Of a DNA stretch of 64,000 nt, positions 7,245-16,832 are shown in pieces. Under the pieces are notes generated by a model. That model saw only the letters and a program-made list of their open reading frames with translations. It did no database searches and had not been told where the DNA came from. The translations under genes and the position numbers were made by a program. Numbering within the stretch: the first letter of the stretch is position 1; every line of letters begins with the position of its first letter. The DNA is taken from NCBI GenBank assembly GCA_036490475.1, contig DASXDT010000006.1:558001-622000 (forward strand). Reading direction: 5' to 3'. This stretch comes from Candidatus Tumulicola sp. Its GTDB lineage: Bacteria > Vulcanimicrobiota > Vulcanimicrobiia > Vulcanimicrobiales > Vulcanimicrobiaceae.

Positions 7245-7589
7245 CTATCCGAAACGCCGGACGACCGCAATCTCCCCAACGATGTGCGCGTTAAACGCAT
7301 CTAGATCTTCCGCTGGAATCCAATACTCGAGATGCTCACGCCCGCCCACCTGCTGCACCTCGTAGCGAGCGAGAAACGACGCATCGACATCGAAGCGCGT
7401 TACGAAGCCCAAAGCATCCGGCTCGCGAGCATTCCAGTCGCGGGCAATTTGCACGGCGTACGACTCGTTGAGTACGGGATAGAAAATCGGTTGTTCTGGA
7501 AGACGAGGCGGGAACGCGCGGAACCCCAGCCCTTCGATCAAATCGAGTTCGGCCTTGCCAACCGGACGAAACAGCGTAACCGCAGCCAT
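7245..7589 (-). CDS. small conserved protein, often labelled ADP-ribosylation/crystallin J1
   Basis: A 114-residue soluble protein with the conserved FRPVG..EL start, GFRAFPPRLPEQPIFYPVLN, YAVQIARDWN and GGREHLEYWIPAEDL. I recognise these as a short bacterial family usually annotated ADP-ribosylation/crystallin J1, although it is far shorter than true ADP-ribosylglycohydrolases and shows none of their metal-binding motifs. The name is inherited and the function unknown. The ATG at 7589 lies 5 nt after the stop of the upstream lipoprotein gene, so the two are almost certainly co-transcribed, as the last part of the ada-alkB run. Confidence 0.7.
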   Translation of the reverse strand: MAAVTLFRPVGKAELDLIEGLGFRAFPPRLPEQPIFYPVLNESYAVQIARDWNAREPDALGFVTRFDVDASFLARYEVQQVGGREHLEYWIPAEDLDAFNAHIVGEIAVVRRFG

Positions 7590-7594
7590 GCGGA

Positions 7595-8524
7595 TTATTT
7601 GGGGGGAGGCTCGCTTACGACGGCGCTGTACGGCTTAAAGATTTGGTCCGAAATCGACGAAATAAGAGTGCCGTCGCTTGCGCTGTAAACGCGCACCGCA
7701 TCGTGATAGAAGTCTGGAACGATGACGTTACCCGCTCGAAAAGCGAGTGTTAGCGCTTCTTCGGTACCGGCGAACGGTATGATTGAGTCCACCTGCGCGA
7801 CCCCGTTCGCAACCGTCATCTTGTACCCGACACCCTCGTTGTTACTCCCTACGGCCGCGACCAGTAAGTACGGGTTGGTGAATACGATCCCGAGCGGATA
7901 TTCCAGCGTTCCTCCGTTGATGGAGAGCTGCTCAAACTCCGATCCGTGCAAGGCAAGCTCGTACAAGTGGCCCTGCGAACTCGTGACGAATAGATTTCCT
8001 TGGTTATCATAGGCGAGTGAAAACGGCGTGTCCACTCTTGATAACTTGTACGCTTTGCCCGTGTGCTTGTCGGCGGGGAAGATGCGAACGTTTCCGTGCC
8101 AATTCTGATGGTTTGCCACAGCGAGTTCGGCGGTGACCGGACTAACCGAACAACTCGAGGCCCTTTCCATGCCGGGCTCGTGAATCGTCCGGTAGGGGAC
8201 GTTACCGCCATGGTGATAGCGGAAGATCTTGCTGTAGCCGCTATCCGTGATAAAAACGTCGCCGTCTTTATTGGTGCACATCCCATTCGGACTCCGGAAA
8301 GCGTTCATGCCAAAAACTTTCTGCCCGATATGCCCGTCGCTATAGGCGTAGACGTTGACTTCGGCAGACTGCTGCTCGGAAATGTACAGTAAATCGTTTT
8401 TTGCGGGTCGCTCGAAAGACGCCGGTTTCGCGTTATCGAGACCGCTGGTTGACGACGCCGGAAGCGCCGAGCATCCCACGAGCAGGCTCGCTACTATTCC
8501 GAAAGCCAGAACTCGAACGCGCAT
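7595..8524 (-). CDS. NHL/beta-propeller lipoprotein downstream of ada-alkB
   Basis: The ATG at 8524 follows an AAGGAG Shine-Dalgarno and starts a lipoprotein signal peptide (MRVRVLAFGIVASLL, lipobox LVGC), which is why the longer frame to 8581 is rejected. The roughly 309-residue chain has propeller-like blades: LLYISEQQSAEVNVYAY, NKDGDVFITDSGYSKIFRY, AYDNQGNLFVTSSQGHLYEL and a final PDFYHDAVRVYSASDG. It begins 11 nt after the alkB stop on the same strand, so it may share the alkylation-response transcript. No catalytic residues can be assigned. Confidence 0.78.
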   Translation of the reverse strand: MRVRVLAFGIVASLLVGCSALPASSTSGLDNAKPASFERPAKNDLLYISEQQSAEVNVYAYSDGHIGQKVFGMNAFRSPNGMCTNKDGDVFITDSGYSKIFRYHHGGNVPYRTIHEPGMERASSCSVSPVTAELAVANHQNWHGNVRIFPADKHTGKAYKLSRVDTPFSLAYDNQGNLFVTSSQGHLYELALHGSEFEQLSINGGTLEYPLGIVFTNPYLLVAAVGSNNEGVGYKMTVANGVAQVDSIIPFAGTEEALTLAFRAGNVIVPDFYHDAVRVYSASDGTLISSISDQIFKPYSAVVSEPPPK

Positions 8525-8535
8525 TTTTCGCTCCT

Positions 8536-9105
8536 TCAAACAACCCGCCTGAATGTCAGATTTAGACGTTCGCCCGTGCAACGCTCTTTCGGTACTCGAT
8601 GCGCGTAACGATGCTGGCTCTTGACCGTCATCACGAGCAGGCTGCCGTGCGGCAAGGCAACCGACAAAGGCGGACCTTTCCGCCCTTCACGCAGTTGAAA
8701 CGTGCGCTCGACTCCTAACGTCACCGAGACGATCGCATCGCGAAGCTCGGGCTCTCGATCCGAATGCCAGCCCATCGAGTCGTCGCCGTTGCGATACCAG
8801 TTGGCCAAACACGAATTTACATCGATGCACAGCGAATCGCGCAGTTCGTCGCGCAAACGGCGCAGCGACGGCGTCCAAGCAACCGGTTCGTTTCGCAAGC
8901 GGCTGTAGGTGTACGTCCCGCCGGGATCGCCGTACCAGCCGGTCAGTCGCGGCATCGCAACGTCTCGGCCGAAAAACTGCAAGAATTCTTGACGCACGTC
9001 AAGCTCGCAACGCAACGCTTCGAACAATGCGTCGGCGTCGGGAACAGCCGCGCGATACAGCGTCATGCCCTCAACCAACGGCGATCCGCTAGAAAGATCG
9101 ATCAC
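8536..9105 (-). CDS. alkB: AlkB-family 2OG-Fe(II) DNA/RNA dealkylase
   Basis: A 189-residue dioxygenase that oxidatively removes methyl groups from 1-methyladenine and 3-methylcytosine. The GTG start at 9105 overlaps the ada stop in the sequence GTGA. It includes the family's conserved PLVEG lead-in, whereas the first ATG (9066) would drop it. Iron ligands are visible as His114 and Asp116 (WHSDREPEL) and His169 (YAHRV). RLNLTFR holds the 2-oxoglutarate-binding arginines. PRLTGWYGDPGGTYTYS and NWYRNGDDSMGWH are typical of AlkB/ALKBH2-like proteins. A longer open frame to 9957 exists only as an antiparallel-frame artefact across ada. Confidence 0.95.
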   Translation of the reverse strand: MIDLSSGSPLVEGMTLYRAAVPDADALFEALRCELDVRQEFLQFFGRDVAMPRLTGWYGDPGGTYTYSRLRNEPVAWTPSLRRLRDELRDSLCIDVNSCLANWYRNGDDSMGWHSDREPELRDAIVSVTLGVERTFQLREGRKGPPLSVALPHGSLLVMTVKSQHRYAHRVPKERCTGERLNLTFRRVV

Positions 9106-10172
9106 GAAGCGCGTTCGCGCTCGGCCAACATTTGCTTGCGATGAACGCCCCACGCGTAGCCGCCGGCGCTTGCATCGGCGCGGACGACGCGATGGCATGG
9201 AATCGCCACCGCCAACGCGTTCGCGGCACATGCAGCCGCGACGGCGCGTGCAGCTTTTGGCGCGCCGATGCGCGATGCGATTTCCGAATACGAAGCCGAA
9301 CTGCCGGCCGGTATCGCCTGCAATGCGTTCCACACGCGTTGTTGAAACGCGGTCCCGCGAACATCGAGCGGCAGGTCGAGGCCGATTCGCGGGTTTTCGA
9401 CGAATCCGACGACGCGAGCGACCAGACGCTCGTACTCGCGGTCCCCGCCAACCAACGTCGCCCTCGCAAAGCGGTCTTGCAAATCGCGTACGAGCTGCTC
9501 GGGATCGTCGCCTAATAGAATCGCAACGACGCCGCGCGCGCTCGACGCGACCAACACCGAGCCGAGTTGCGATTCTCCAACCGCGAATCGGATGGTTTCG
9601 CCGGCGCCACCGTCGCGATAACGCGCGGGCGTCATACCGAGCAGCTGCGTCGACCGTTCGTAGAAGCGGCCGCTCGAATTGAACCCCGCGTCGAAAATCG
9701 CTTGGGTTACCGAAGATTTTTGCTGCAGCGAATCGCGAACGCGCTCGGTTCGATGCGCGGCCGCGTATTCGCGCGGTGAAACGCCGGTTACGGCTTTGAA
9801 CGTACGCTGAAGATAGCTCGGGCTCAAACGCGCCGCATCGGCCAGTTCTGCCAGCGACGGCGGCGTTTCTGCACGTTCGATCGTTCTGCAGATTGACGCG
9901 ATCAACGTAGCCCGCGCGTCGGCGATCGAGCGTCCATCCGGGCGGCAGCGCCGGCACGGGCGAAACCCAGCCGCCCTCGCAGCAGCGATCGACGCGTGGA
10001 AGGCGACGTTGCGCGGGTTAGCGGCGCGCGATGGGCAGGATGGACGGCAAAAGATCTTCGTCGTCGCCACCGAGTACCAAAACGTGCCGTCGGCGCTCGC
10101 GTCGCGAGCCAATACGCGTTTCCAGCGTGCGTCGTCTTCAAGCATCATCGTAGGTGCGTTCCTTGTGTTCAT
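9102..10172 (-). CDS. ada: Ada: bifunctional alkylation sensor, activator and alkyltransferase
   Basis: A full-length 356-residue Ada. The N-terminal zinc domain has Cys42, Cys46, Cys73 and Cys76 (FCRPSC and CRRC), the site of phosphotriester methyl transfer. An AraC-type helix-turn-helix spans about residues 90-185. The C-terminal Ogt-like domain carries PCHRV with Cys326. Methylation of the N-terminal cysteine turns the protein into an activator in studied Ada proteins, and the GTGA overlap with alkB gives translational coupling within an adaptive-response operon. The divergent neighbour at 10291 is a COG3826-type oxygenase, so the 118-bp intergenic region may hold a shared Ada-regulated promoter. 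I could not identify an Ada box with confidence. Confidence 0.96.
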   Translation of the reverse strand: MNTRNAPTMMLEDDARWKRVLARDASADGTFWYSVATTKIFCRPSCPSRAANPRNVAFHASIAAARAAGFRPCRRCRPDGRSIADARATLIASICRTIERAETPPSLAELADAARLSPSYLQRTFKAVTGVSPREYAAAHRTERVRDSLQQKSSVTQAIFDAGFNSSGRFYERSTQLLGMTPARYRDGGAGETIRFAVGESQLGSVLVASSARGVVAILLGDDPEQLVRDLQDRFARATLVGGDREYERLVARVVGFVENPRIGLDLPLDVRGTAFQQRVWNALQAIPAGSSASYSEIASRIGAPKAARAVAAACAANALAVAIPCHRVVRADASAGGYAWGVHRKQMLAERERAS

Positions 10173-10290
10173 GACCCCGTCAGTATGACCGGCGTTGCGC
10201 CAAGCAACACTCCGACGCTTGCGCTCGAATCGAGAGAGAGCCGATTTGACAGCTGAATTCGGATGGTCGTGACCCTGTCTCTGCGGTAAT

Positions 10291-10971
10291 ATGGAAACGA
10301 TGGAAACCGACGCTCTGCGGAACGCAATCGATACCGACGGTTTCGCGCTCGTTCCCCGGCTGGTAGGGCCGGAAGCGGCCGAGGCGCTGCGCGCGCGGTT
10401 CGACGACGAAGCGTCATTCCGTAAGACAATCTCGATGGAACGTCACGGCTACGGTCGAGGTACGTACCGGTATTTCGCGTACCCGCTTCCGGCGGCAGTG
10501 CAAAAACTACGCGAGGACCTGTATGCCGCGCTGGCTCCGATCGCCGGCAAGTGGGCCGAACGCCTTGGAACCGACACTCGTTATCCGGCCACGCTCGATG
10601 AAATGATCGCTCGCTGCGCGGCTGCAGGTCAACTGCGGCCGACGCCGCTCTTACTGCGCTACGAGACCGGCGACTTTAACGCGCTGCATCAAGACGTTTA
10701 CGGCGACGTTGCGTTCCCGTTCCAGGCAACAGTTTTGCTAAGCCACCCGAACGACGAGTTCGCCGGCGGAGAGTTCGTGCTCTACGAAACGCGAGCGCGT
10801 AAGCAGAGCGTCGCTCGCGTCGTGCCACTGGAGTTCGGCGATGCCGTGATTTTTCCGAATGCGTTTCGTCCGAACGCAAAGGGCGGAAGATCGCAATTTC
10901 GCCACGGCGTTTCGGTCGTGCGTGCGGGCTGCAGGACGACGCTCGGCGTCATCCTGCACGACGCGAAATAA
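10291..10971 (+). CDS. 2OG-Fe(II) oxygenase of the COG3826 type
   Basis: A 226-residue protein with the double-stranded beta-helix signature of 2-oxoglutarate oxygenases: LLRYETGDFNALHQDVYGD (His133, Asp135), FAGGEFVLYE, GDAVIF, and a distal RHGVSVV (His205) followed by RTTLGVILHDA with the co-substrate arginine. COG3826 members are uncharacterised and tend to occur next to ada or alkB genes. Here the gene is transcribed divergently from ada. A role in alkylation or oxidative DNA/protein repair is therefore an inference from context. The start is the ATG at 10291, but a second ATG three codons on is equally possible. Confidence 0.8.
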   Translation: METMETDALRNAIDTDGFALVPRLVGPEAAEALRARFDDEASFRKTISMERHGYGRGTYRYFAYPLPAAVQKLREDLYAALAPIAGKWAERLGTDTRYPATLDEMIARCAAAGQLRPTPLLLRYETGDFNALHQDVYGDVAFPFQATVLLSHPNDEFAGGEFVLYETRARKQSVARVVPLEFGDAVIFPNAFRPNAKGGRSQFRHGVSVVRAGCRTTLGVILHDAK

Positions 10972-10972
10972 C

Positions 10973-12741
<1,769 letters not shown>

Positions 12742-12807
12742 AGGAGCGCGCAATACGGCCCCCCGCGGGGGTAAGCCTGCGGCCCCCGGCCAACGCTAGA
12801 CGCTCGC

Positions 12808-13581
12808 ATGGATTCTCCAGCGCATGCGTACGCGCGCGTTTCACACGACCTGGCCGGAACCGCGTTTAGCGATATCGCGTACGTCGACCAAACCGACAGC
12901 ACCAACGCCGACGCAGCCTCACTTTTGGGCGATCCCCGTCACGCCGGCTTCAGCATTGTAGCCGGGCATCAGACCGCGGGTCGCGGTCGCAAAGCGCGCG
13001 AGTGGATCGACGCCCCGGGCTCGGCGCTCCTCGTTACGACGGTTCTTCCGCGACCGATTGCAGCGTCTAGCCTGTGGGCTGCGCCGTTTTGGGTGGGTCT
13101 GGCGTTGCGCGAGGCGCTGGCGAGGGTAGGCGTCGAGGCGGCGCTGCGATGGCCGAACGACCTGTTACTCGACGGCCGAAAGGTCGCTGGAATCCTATGC
13201 GTGTCGCGCGTTACCGGCGGGGAGGCCTGGATCGCTTGCGGAGCCGGCGTCAACGTTCACCGGCCCGCCTCCACCTTGCCGGTCGATCCACCGCCGGCGT
13301 TTTGCGACGACGCCACTTCCGTTGACAGTAGCGCGTTGCTTGGCGCGCTCTTGCGCGCGTACGACGCATCGCTCGGACTACTGGACTGGCCGCAACGGAT
13401 CGCCGAACGATGGGAACGCGCTGCCGGAATTCGCGGAAGCCGTTACGTCGTGCTCGAGGATGGTTCGACGGATGCGTTTGAGGCGAACGCGATCGGACTT
13501 TCGGGGGACGGCGGACTCAACCTCGAGCAGAACGGCATCGTGCGTACCGTTTCGTTAGCCGACGCGCGCGTGCTGCGCTAG
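12808..13581 (+). CDS. birA: biotin--[acetyl-CoA-carboxylase] ligase, without repressor domain
   Basis: A 257-residue biotin protein ligase that makes biotinyl-AMP and attaches biotin to the carrier protein of acyl-CoA carboxylases. The catalytic core opens with YVDQTDSTNADA and has HQTAGRGRKAREW (biotinyl-AMP loop, about residues 54-66), RWPNDLLLDGRKVAGIL and ACGAGVNV. There is no N-terminal helix-turn-helix, so it should act only as an enzyme and not repress biotin genes. The small C-terminal SH3-like domain is present. The gene is monocistronic and convergent with the archaemetzincin gene, with 3 nt between the stops. Confidence 0.94.
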   Translation: MDSPAHAYARVSHDLAGTAFSDIAYVDQTDSTNADAASLLGDPRHAGFSIVAGHQTAGRGRKAREWIDAPGSALLVTTVLPRPIAASSLWAAPFWVGLALREALARVGVEAALRWPNDLLLDGRKVAGILCVSRVTGGEAWIACGAGVNVHRPASTLPVDPPPAFCDDATSVDSSALLGALLRAYDASLGLLDWPQRIAERWERAAGIRGSRYVVLEDGSTDAFEANAIGLSGDGGLNLEQNGIVRTVSLADARVLR

Positions 13582-13584
13582 CGT

Positions 13585-14130
13585 TTATTGCCGTTCGTTT
13601 CGCGCGCGGTTGATGCGGCGGTCGCACGCTTCGCAAAAATGCGACATTTTGTTGTCCGTCTCGAAGATCGAGTTAGAATAGTACATCGCGCAGCGCATGT
13701 TGTAACAATGCTTGAGGCCAAACGCATGTCCGAGCTCGTGCACCGATTCCTTGAGCGCGCGTTGAAACAGCAGATTCGTATCGGCTTCTTCGCCATAAAA
13801 ATCCGAGCGCAGCCGATGCAACGAAACGGCGGCAAAACCTTGGGTGTCGTCGGCATCGCCGAAAATGAACCGATGCGACGTTTTGTAAAGGTCGAAGTCG
13901 GTGACTGCGAGCAGCACGCCGTCGCCGTCGGGATGCGCACGCTTCACCTTGGTCGTTAGCGTCGTCGCAAACAACTGTTGACGCGTGACGTTCAGCGCGC
14001 TGCGGGGAAGCACCAGTGCACGCTCGACTCGCGCGGTCGACAGAAACCGTTCTTCGAGACACAAAGCAAGCCGATCCAGAAATCGGGGGTCGATAGCGTT
14101 GATCGGAACGATGCGTATCCGCGAGTTCAT
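13585..14130 (-). CDS. amzA: archaemetzincin-type zinc metalloprotease
   Basis: A 181-residue protein carrying the complete archaemetzincin signature: HELGHAFGLKHC (zinc ligands His131, His135, His141; catalytic Glu132), then Cys147 and Met149 in CxM, and a second CxxC pair at Cys166 and Cys169 that binds a structural zinc. The ATG at 14130 gives the usual N-terminus (MNSRIRIVPI), and the longer frame to 14196 is not supported. There is no signal peptide, so it is cytosolic. The family is common in archaea and patchy in bacteria, and its physiological substrate is unknown. Confidence 0.9.
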   Translation of the reverse strand: MNSRIRIVPINAIDPRFLDRLALCLEERFLSTARVERALVLPRSALNVTRQQLFATTLTTKVKRAHPDGDGVLLAVTDFDLYKTSHRFIFGDADDTQGFAAVSLHRLRSDFYGEEADTNLLFQRALKESVHELGHAFGLKHCYNMRCAMYYSNSIFETDNKMSHFCEACDRRINRARNERQ

Positions 14131-14226
14131 GGCGACGCGGACGATTTTCGACGCCCTCCACATAAACCCCGGCGAGCCGCGGCGGCGACAAGGCAAAAAA
14201 TCCGTTGGTAAGAAGTCGTGATATGC

Positions 14227-14589
14227 ATGATTTTGGGTATTGGCATCGATCTAGCGGAAGTCGAGCGCTACCGGTTCGGTCCGCGCGAGCTCGAATGGTT
14301 CGCGCGCAAGATCTACACCGATGAAGAGATGCGCTACGCGATGCGCAAACGCCACTGGCCCGAACGGTTGGCCGGCTTCTACGCCGCCAAAGAAGCAACG
14401 CGCAAAGCGTTCGGGCATGCCATTCCCTGGCGCTGGATCGGCGTCGGCCATAAGCCGAGCGGCGCCCCGACGATCGAGTTCTTCAATAAAGCCATCGCTC
14501 TTCCCGAACGGCGCGGCGTTACGAACGTTCACCTGACGATCACGCATTCGGCCACGACGGCATCCGCTGTCGTTATCTTAGAGCGATGA
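14227..14589 (+). CDS. acpS: holo-[acyl-carrier-protein] synthase
   Basis: A 120-residue phosphopantetheinyl transferase that activates ACP for fatty acid synthesis. It shows the AcpS pattern: GIGIDLAEVERY (metal-binding Asp8), the FYAAKEATRKAFG block with the catalytic Glu and Lys, and a C-terminal LTITHSATTASAVVI. The ATG at 14227 fits the family better than the GTG three codons earlier. Its stop overlaps the start of the next gene (ATGA), and acpS beside nnr is a widespread arrangement. Confidence 0.94.
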   Translation: MILGIGIDLAEVERYRFGPRELEWFARKIYTDEEMRYAMRKRHWPERLAGFYAAKEATRKAFGHAIPWRWIGVGHKPSGAPTIEFFNKAIALPERRGVTNVHLTITHSATTASAVVILER

Positions 14590-16115
14590 TCGTCGTCCTC
14601 ACCCCCGAGCAGATGCGCGCAGTCGACGCGCAGGCCGTCGCGGTCGCAGGCGAAGACGCGTTGATGACGGCGGCGGGAACGCGAATCGCCGAGCGCTTGC
14701 GCTCGATGTTACGACCCGGTGGCCGGGTCGCTGCCTTCGCTGGGCCGGGCAACAATGGCGGCGACGCATTCGCCGCACTCGCGCTGCTCGAACCGCAACA
14801 CGAACGAGTCGTCTATGTCGCCGACGCGGAGAGCGGGTCCGCTGCGCGACGCGAAGCGATGTGGCGGGCGCGTGCGGCCGGGGTCGACGTGCGACCGCTT
14901 CCATCGGATGACACCGAACTGGCCGACGCGCTACGGGCTTCACTCGCAGTCGACGGGCTTTTCGGAACGGGAGCTCGGCTGCCGATCGCTCAGCCCTATG
15001 CGGCGATCTGCCGCGCGCTCGACGCTCGACACCGTACCGTGCTGGCGATCGACATCCCGAGCGGCATCGATGCTCTTACCGGAGCCGTTAGCGACGACGC
15101 GGTACGCGCGACCGTAACCGTGACGATTGGTGCCGCGAAGCCGGGCCTCTTCTTCGAACCGGCACGCGAATACGTCGGCGAGTGCTGGCTGGCATCGATC
15201 GGGATCGATCCCCCGCTCCTGGCCGCTCAACCACAAACGTTCGCCGCGCTCGACGACGATGCGTTCCTGCGCATGCTGCCGGTGCGTCCGGCAAATGGCG
15301 ACAAACGAACTTCCGGAGCGCCGCTGATTATCGCCGGCTCGGGGCAGTTTCCCGGAGCGGCCGTTCTATGCTCGCGCGGTGCGGCACGCGCCGGTGCGGG
15401 TTACGTGACGGTTGCGACGCCGGCAACCGTTGCGCCGACGCTTCGGGCGCACCTCGTCGAACAAGTCGTTGTGGAAATCTCGAACGACGCTTCGCCGGAG
15501 GATGTCGTCGACCAACTGATCGACATTTCGAGCCACAACTCGGCGGTCGCGATCGGACCGGGGCTTGGCCTCGACGATCGCACCGGAGCGATCGTTACCG
15601 GATTTCTGGCGCGAAACGAACTGCCCGTTGTGGTCGATGCCAGCGCGCTCTTTCACTTGTCCAAACACCTCGACGTATTGCGCGGCAAGAAAGCCGTCGT
15701 TACGCCGCACGCCGGCGAATTCGCGCGACTTTCGGGTAAGGGCACGATCAAGCCGGGCGAGCGCGTGGACCGGTTGCGCGAGTTCGTGTTGCGGACCGGT
15801 ATCGCGACGCTGCTCAAAGGCAGCGATACGCTCGTGTACGACGGCGCATCGATGCACATTAATTCGACCGGAACCAGTGCGCTCGCCACGGCGGGCACCG
15901 GCGATGTGCTGAGCGGCATCATCGCAACGCTGGCGTCGCAAGGATTGCCGATCGCCGATGCAGCGCGAGCCGGCGCGTATTGGCACGGCCTAGCCGGTCG
16001 TCACGCCGCATCCATCCGCCGCGTGGGCGTCGTAGCCGGCGATATTGCGGAATCGCTCGCAGCGGCGTTACCCGAAGGCCAAACGCCGGACGACTCGCTG
16101 CGCCGCCTGTTCTAA
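14586..16115 (+). CDS. nnr: bifunctional NAD(P)H-hydrate repair enzyme (epimerase plus ADP-dependent dehydratase)
   Basis: A 509-residue fusion that repairs hydrated NADH/NADPH. The N-terminal YjeF-type epimerase domain (about 1-215) has GPGNNGGDAF at residues 53-62 and a LAIDIPSGIDALTG block. The C-terminal ribokinase-fold ADP/ATP-dependent dehydratase (about 230-509) has GSGQFPGAAVL, RAGAGYVTVA, VTPHAGEFARLSG, LKGSDTLVYDG and the phosphate-binding GTGDVLSG with the catalytic Asp. It starts by ATGA overlap with acpS and is followed 24 nt later by the next gene on the same strand. Confidence 0.95.
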   Translation: MIVVLTPEQMRAVDAQAVAVAGEDALMTAAGTRIAERLRSMLRPGGRVAAFAGPGNNGGDAFAALALLEPQHERVVYVADAESGSAARREAMWRARAAGVDVRPLPSDDTELADALRASLAVDGLFGTGARLPIAQPYAAICRALDARHRTVLAIDIPSGIDALTGAVSDDAVRATVTVTIGAAKPGLFFEPAREYVGECWLASIGIDPPLLAAQPQTFAALDDDAFLRMLPVRPANGDKRTSGAPLIIAGSGQFPGAAVLCSRGAARAGAGYVTVATPATVAPTLRAHLVEQVVVEISNDASPEDVVDQLIDISSHNSAVAIGPGLGLDDRTGAIVTGFLARNELPVVVDASALFHLSKHLDVLRGKKAVVTPHAGEFARLSGKGTIKPGERVDRLREFVLRTGIATLLKGSDTLVYDGASMHINSTGTSALATAGTGDVLSGIIATLASQGLPIADAARAGAYWHGLAGRHAASIRRVGVVAGDIAESLAAALPEGQTPDDSLRRLF

Positions 16116-16139
16116 CGAGCCGGTTGGAGGTGCATCGAC

Positions 16140-16784
16140 GTGACCGCACAGTACGTTTGGGTCGCGCTGTTTCTGCTAGGTTGCTACCACGGCATTAATC
16201 CAGGAATGGGCTGGTTGTTTGCCGTTGCGCTCGGTTTTCAGGAACGCAGTGCCGCTGCTGTTGTGAAGGCGATCGTGCCGCTCGTTCTGGGCCACTTGAT
16301 TTCGGTCGCCGCGATCGTGTTCGTCGCGACGGTCGCGGCAGCACAACTGCCACATCCGCTCGTGCACGAAGCGAGCGCCGCCATTCTGATCGGGTACGGC
16401 ATCTATCGCTTGATTCGAGTTCGCCATCCACGCTGGGTCGGGATGCGCGTCGGATTTTGGGGACTCGTGTTCTGGGGCTTCTTAATGTCGAGCGCGCACG
16501 GTGCGGGTTTGATGCTCTTGCCATTCATCGCGTCCGCACATACAGCGGCGCCGGCCATGGCCGGCATGCCGGCGATGCCCTCGGCGCCATATGGCATAGG
16601 GATGGGAACGAGCCTTCTGTATGTTGCCGTTCATACGCTCGGGTACGTTACAGCGTTAACGGCAGTCGCACTCGTCGTGTACTGGAAAGTCGGCGTGAGC
16701 TTCTTGCGAACCGGCTGGCTAAACGTCGATGGTGTATGGTCGATAGCGCTGGTCGTGACGGGCGTTATCGCTCTCTTTACCTAG
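16140..16784 (+). CDS. polytopic membrane protein paired with SBP56, possibly metal-related
   Basis: A 214-residue integral membrane protein with about six hydrophobic segments, starting at a GTG preceded by GGAGG. Unusual polar motifs sit at membrane edges: CYHGINPGMGWLF near residue 16, SSAHGAGLMLLPF near 118, and VAVHTLGYV later. Between two helices is a Met/His/Pro-rich loop (HTAAPAMAGMPAMPS..GIGMG) of the kind seen in copper-handling proteins. I do not recognise a named family. It lies 48 nt upstream of the SBP56 gene on the same strand. Because bacterial SBP56 methanethiol oxidases need copper, a role in metal supply to SBP56 is a reasonable but untested inference. Confidence 0.6.
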   Translation: MTAQYVWVALFLLGCYHGINPGMGWLFAVALGFQERSAAAVVKAIVPLVLGHLISVAAIVFVATVAAAQLPHPLVHEASAAILIGYGIYRLIRVRHPRWVGMRVGFWGLVFWGFLMSSAHGAGLMLLPFIASAHTAAPAMAGMPAMPSAPYGIGMGTSLLYVAVHTLGYVTALTAVALVVYWKVGVSFLRTGWLNVDGVWSIALVVTGVIALFT

Positions 16785-16832
16785 GATAGAAGGGCGACAG
16801 GAGACGGCTCGGGACGGGGGAAGCTGCCCGGC

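Noticed and set aside
9106-9957. A long minus-strand extension of alkB
   Set aside because: It runs in a second frame across ada, is extremely Arg-rich and has no similarity. AlkB homology begins at the GTG overlapping the ada stop.
10173-10290. Ada-regulated promoter between ada and the COG3826 gene
   Set aside because: A TTGACA is present at 10246, but no -10 box lies at a normal distance and no convincing Ada box was found, so no site is annotated.
12759-12771. GC palindrome CCCCCGCGGGGG between ndk and birA as an operator
   Set aside because: It is low-complexity in a GC-rich gap and has no supporting promoter elements. Chance is likely.
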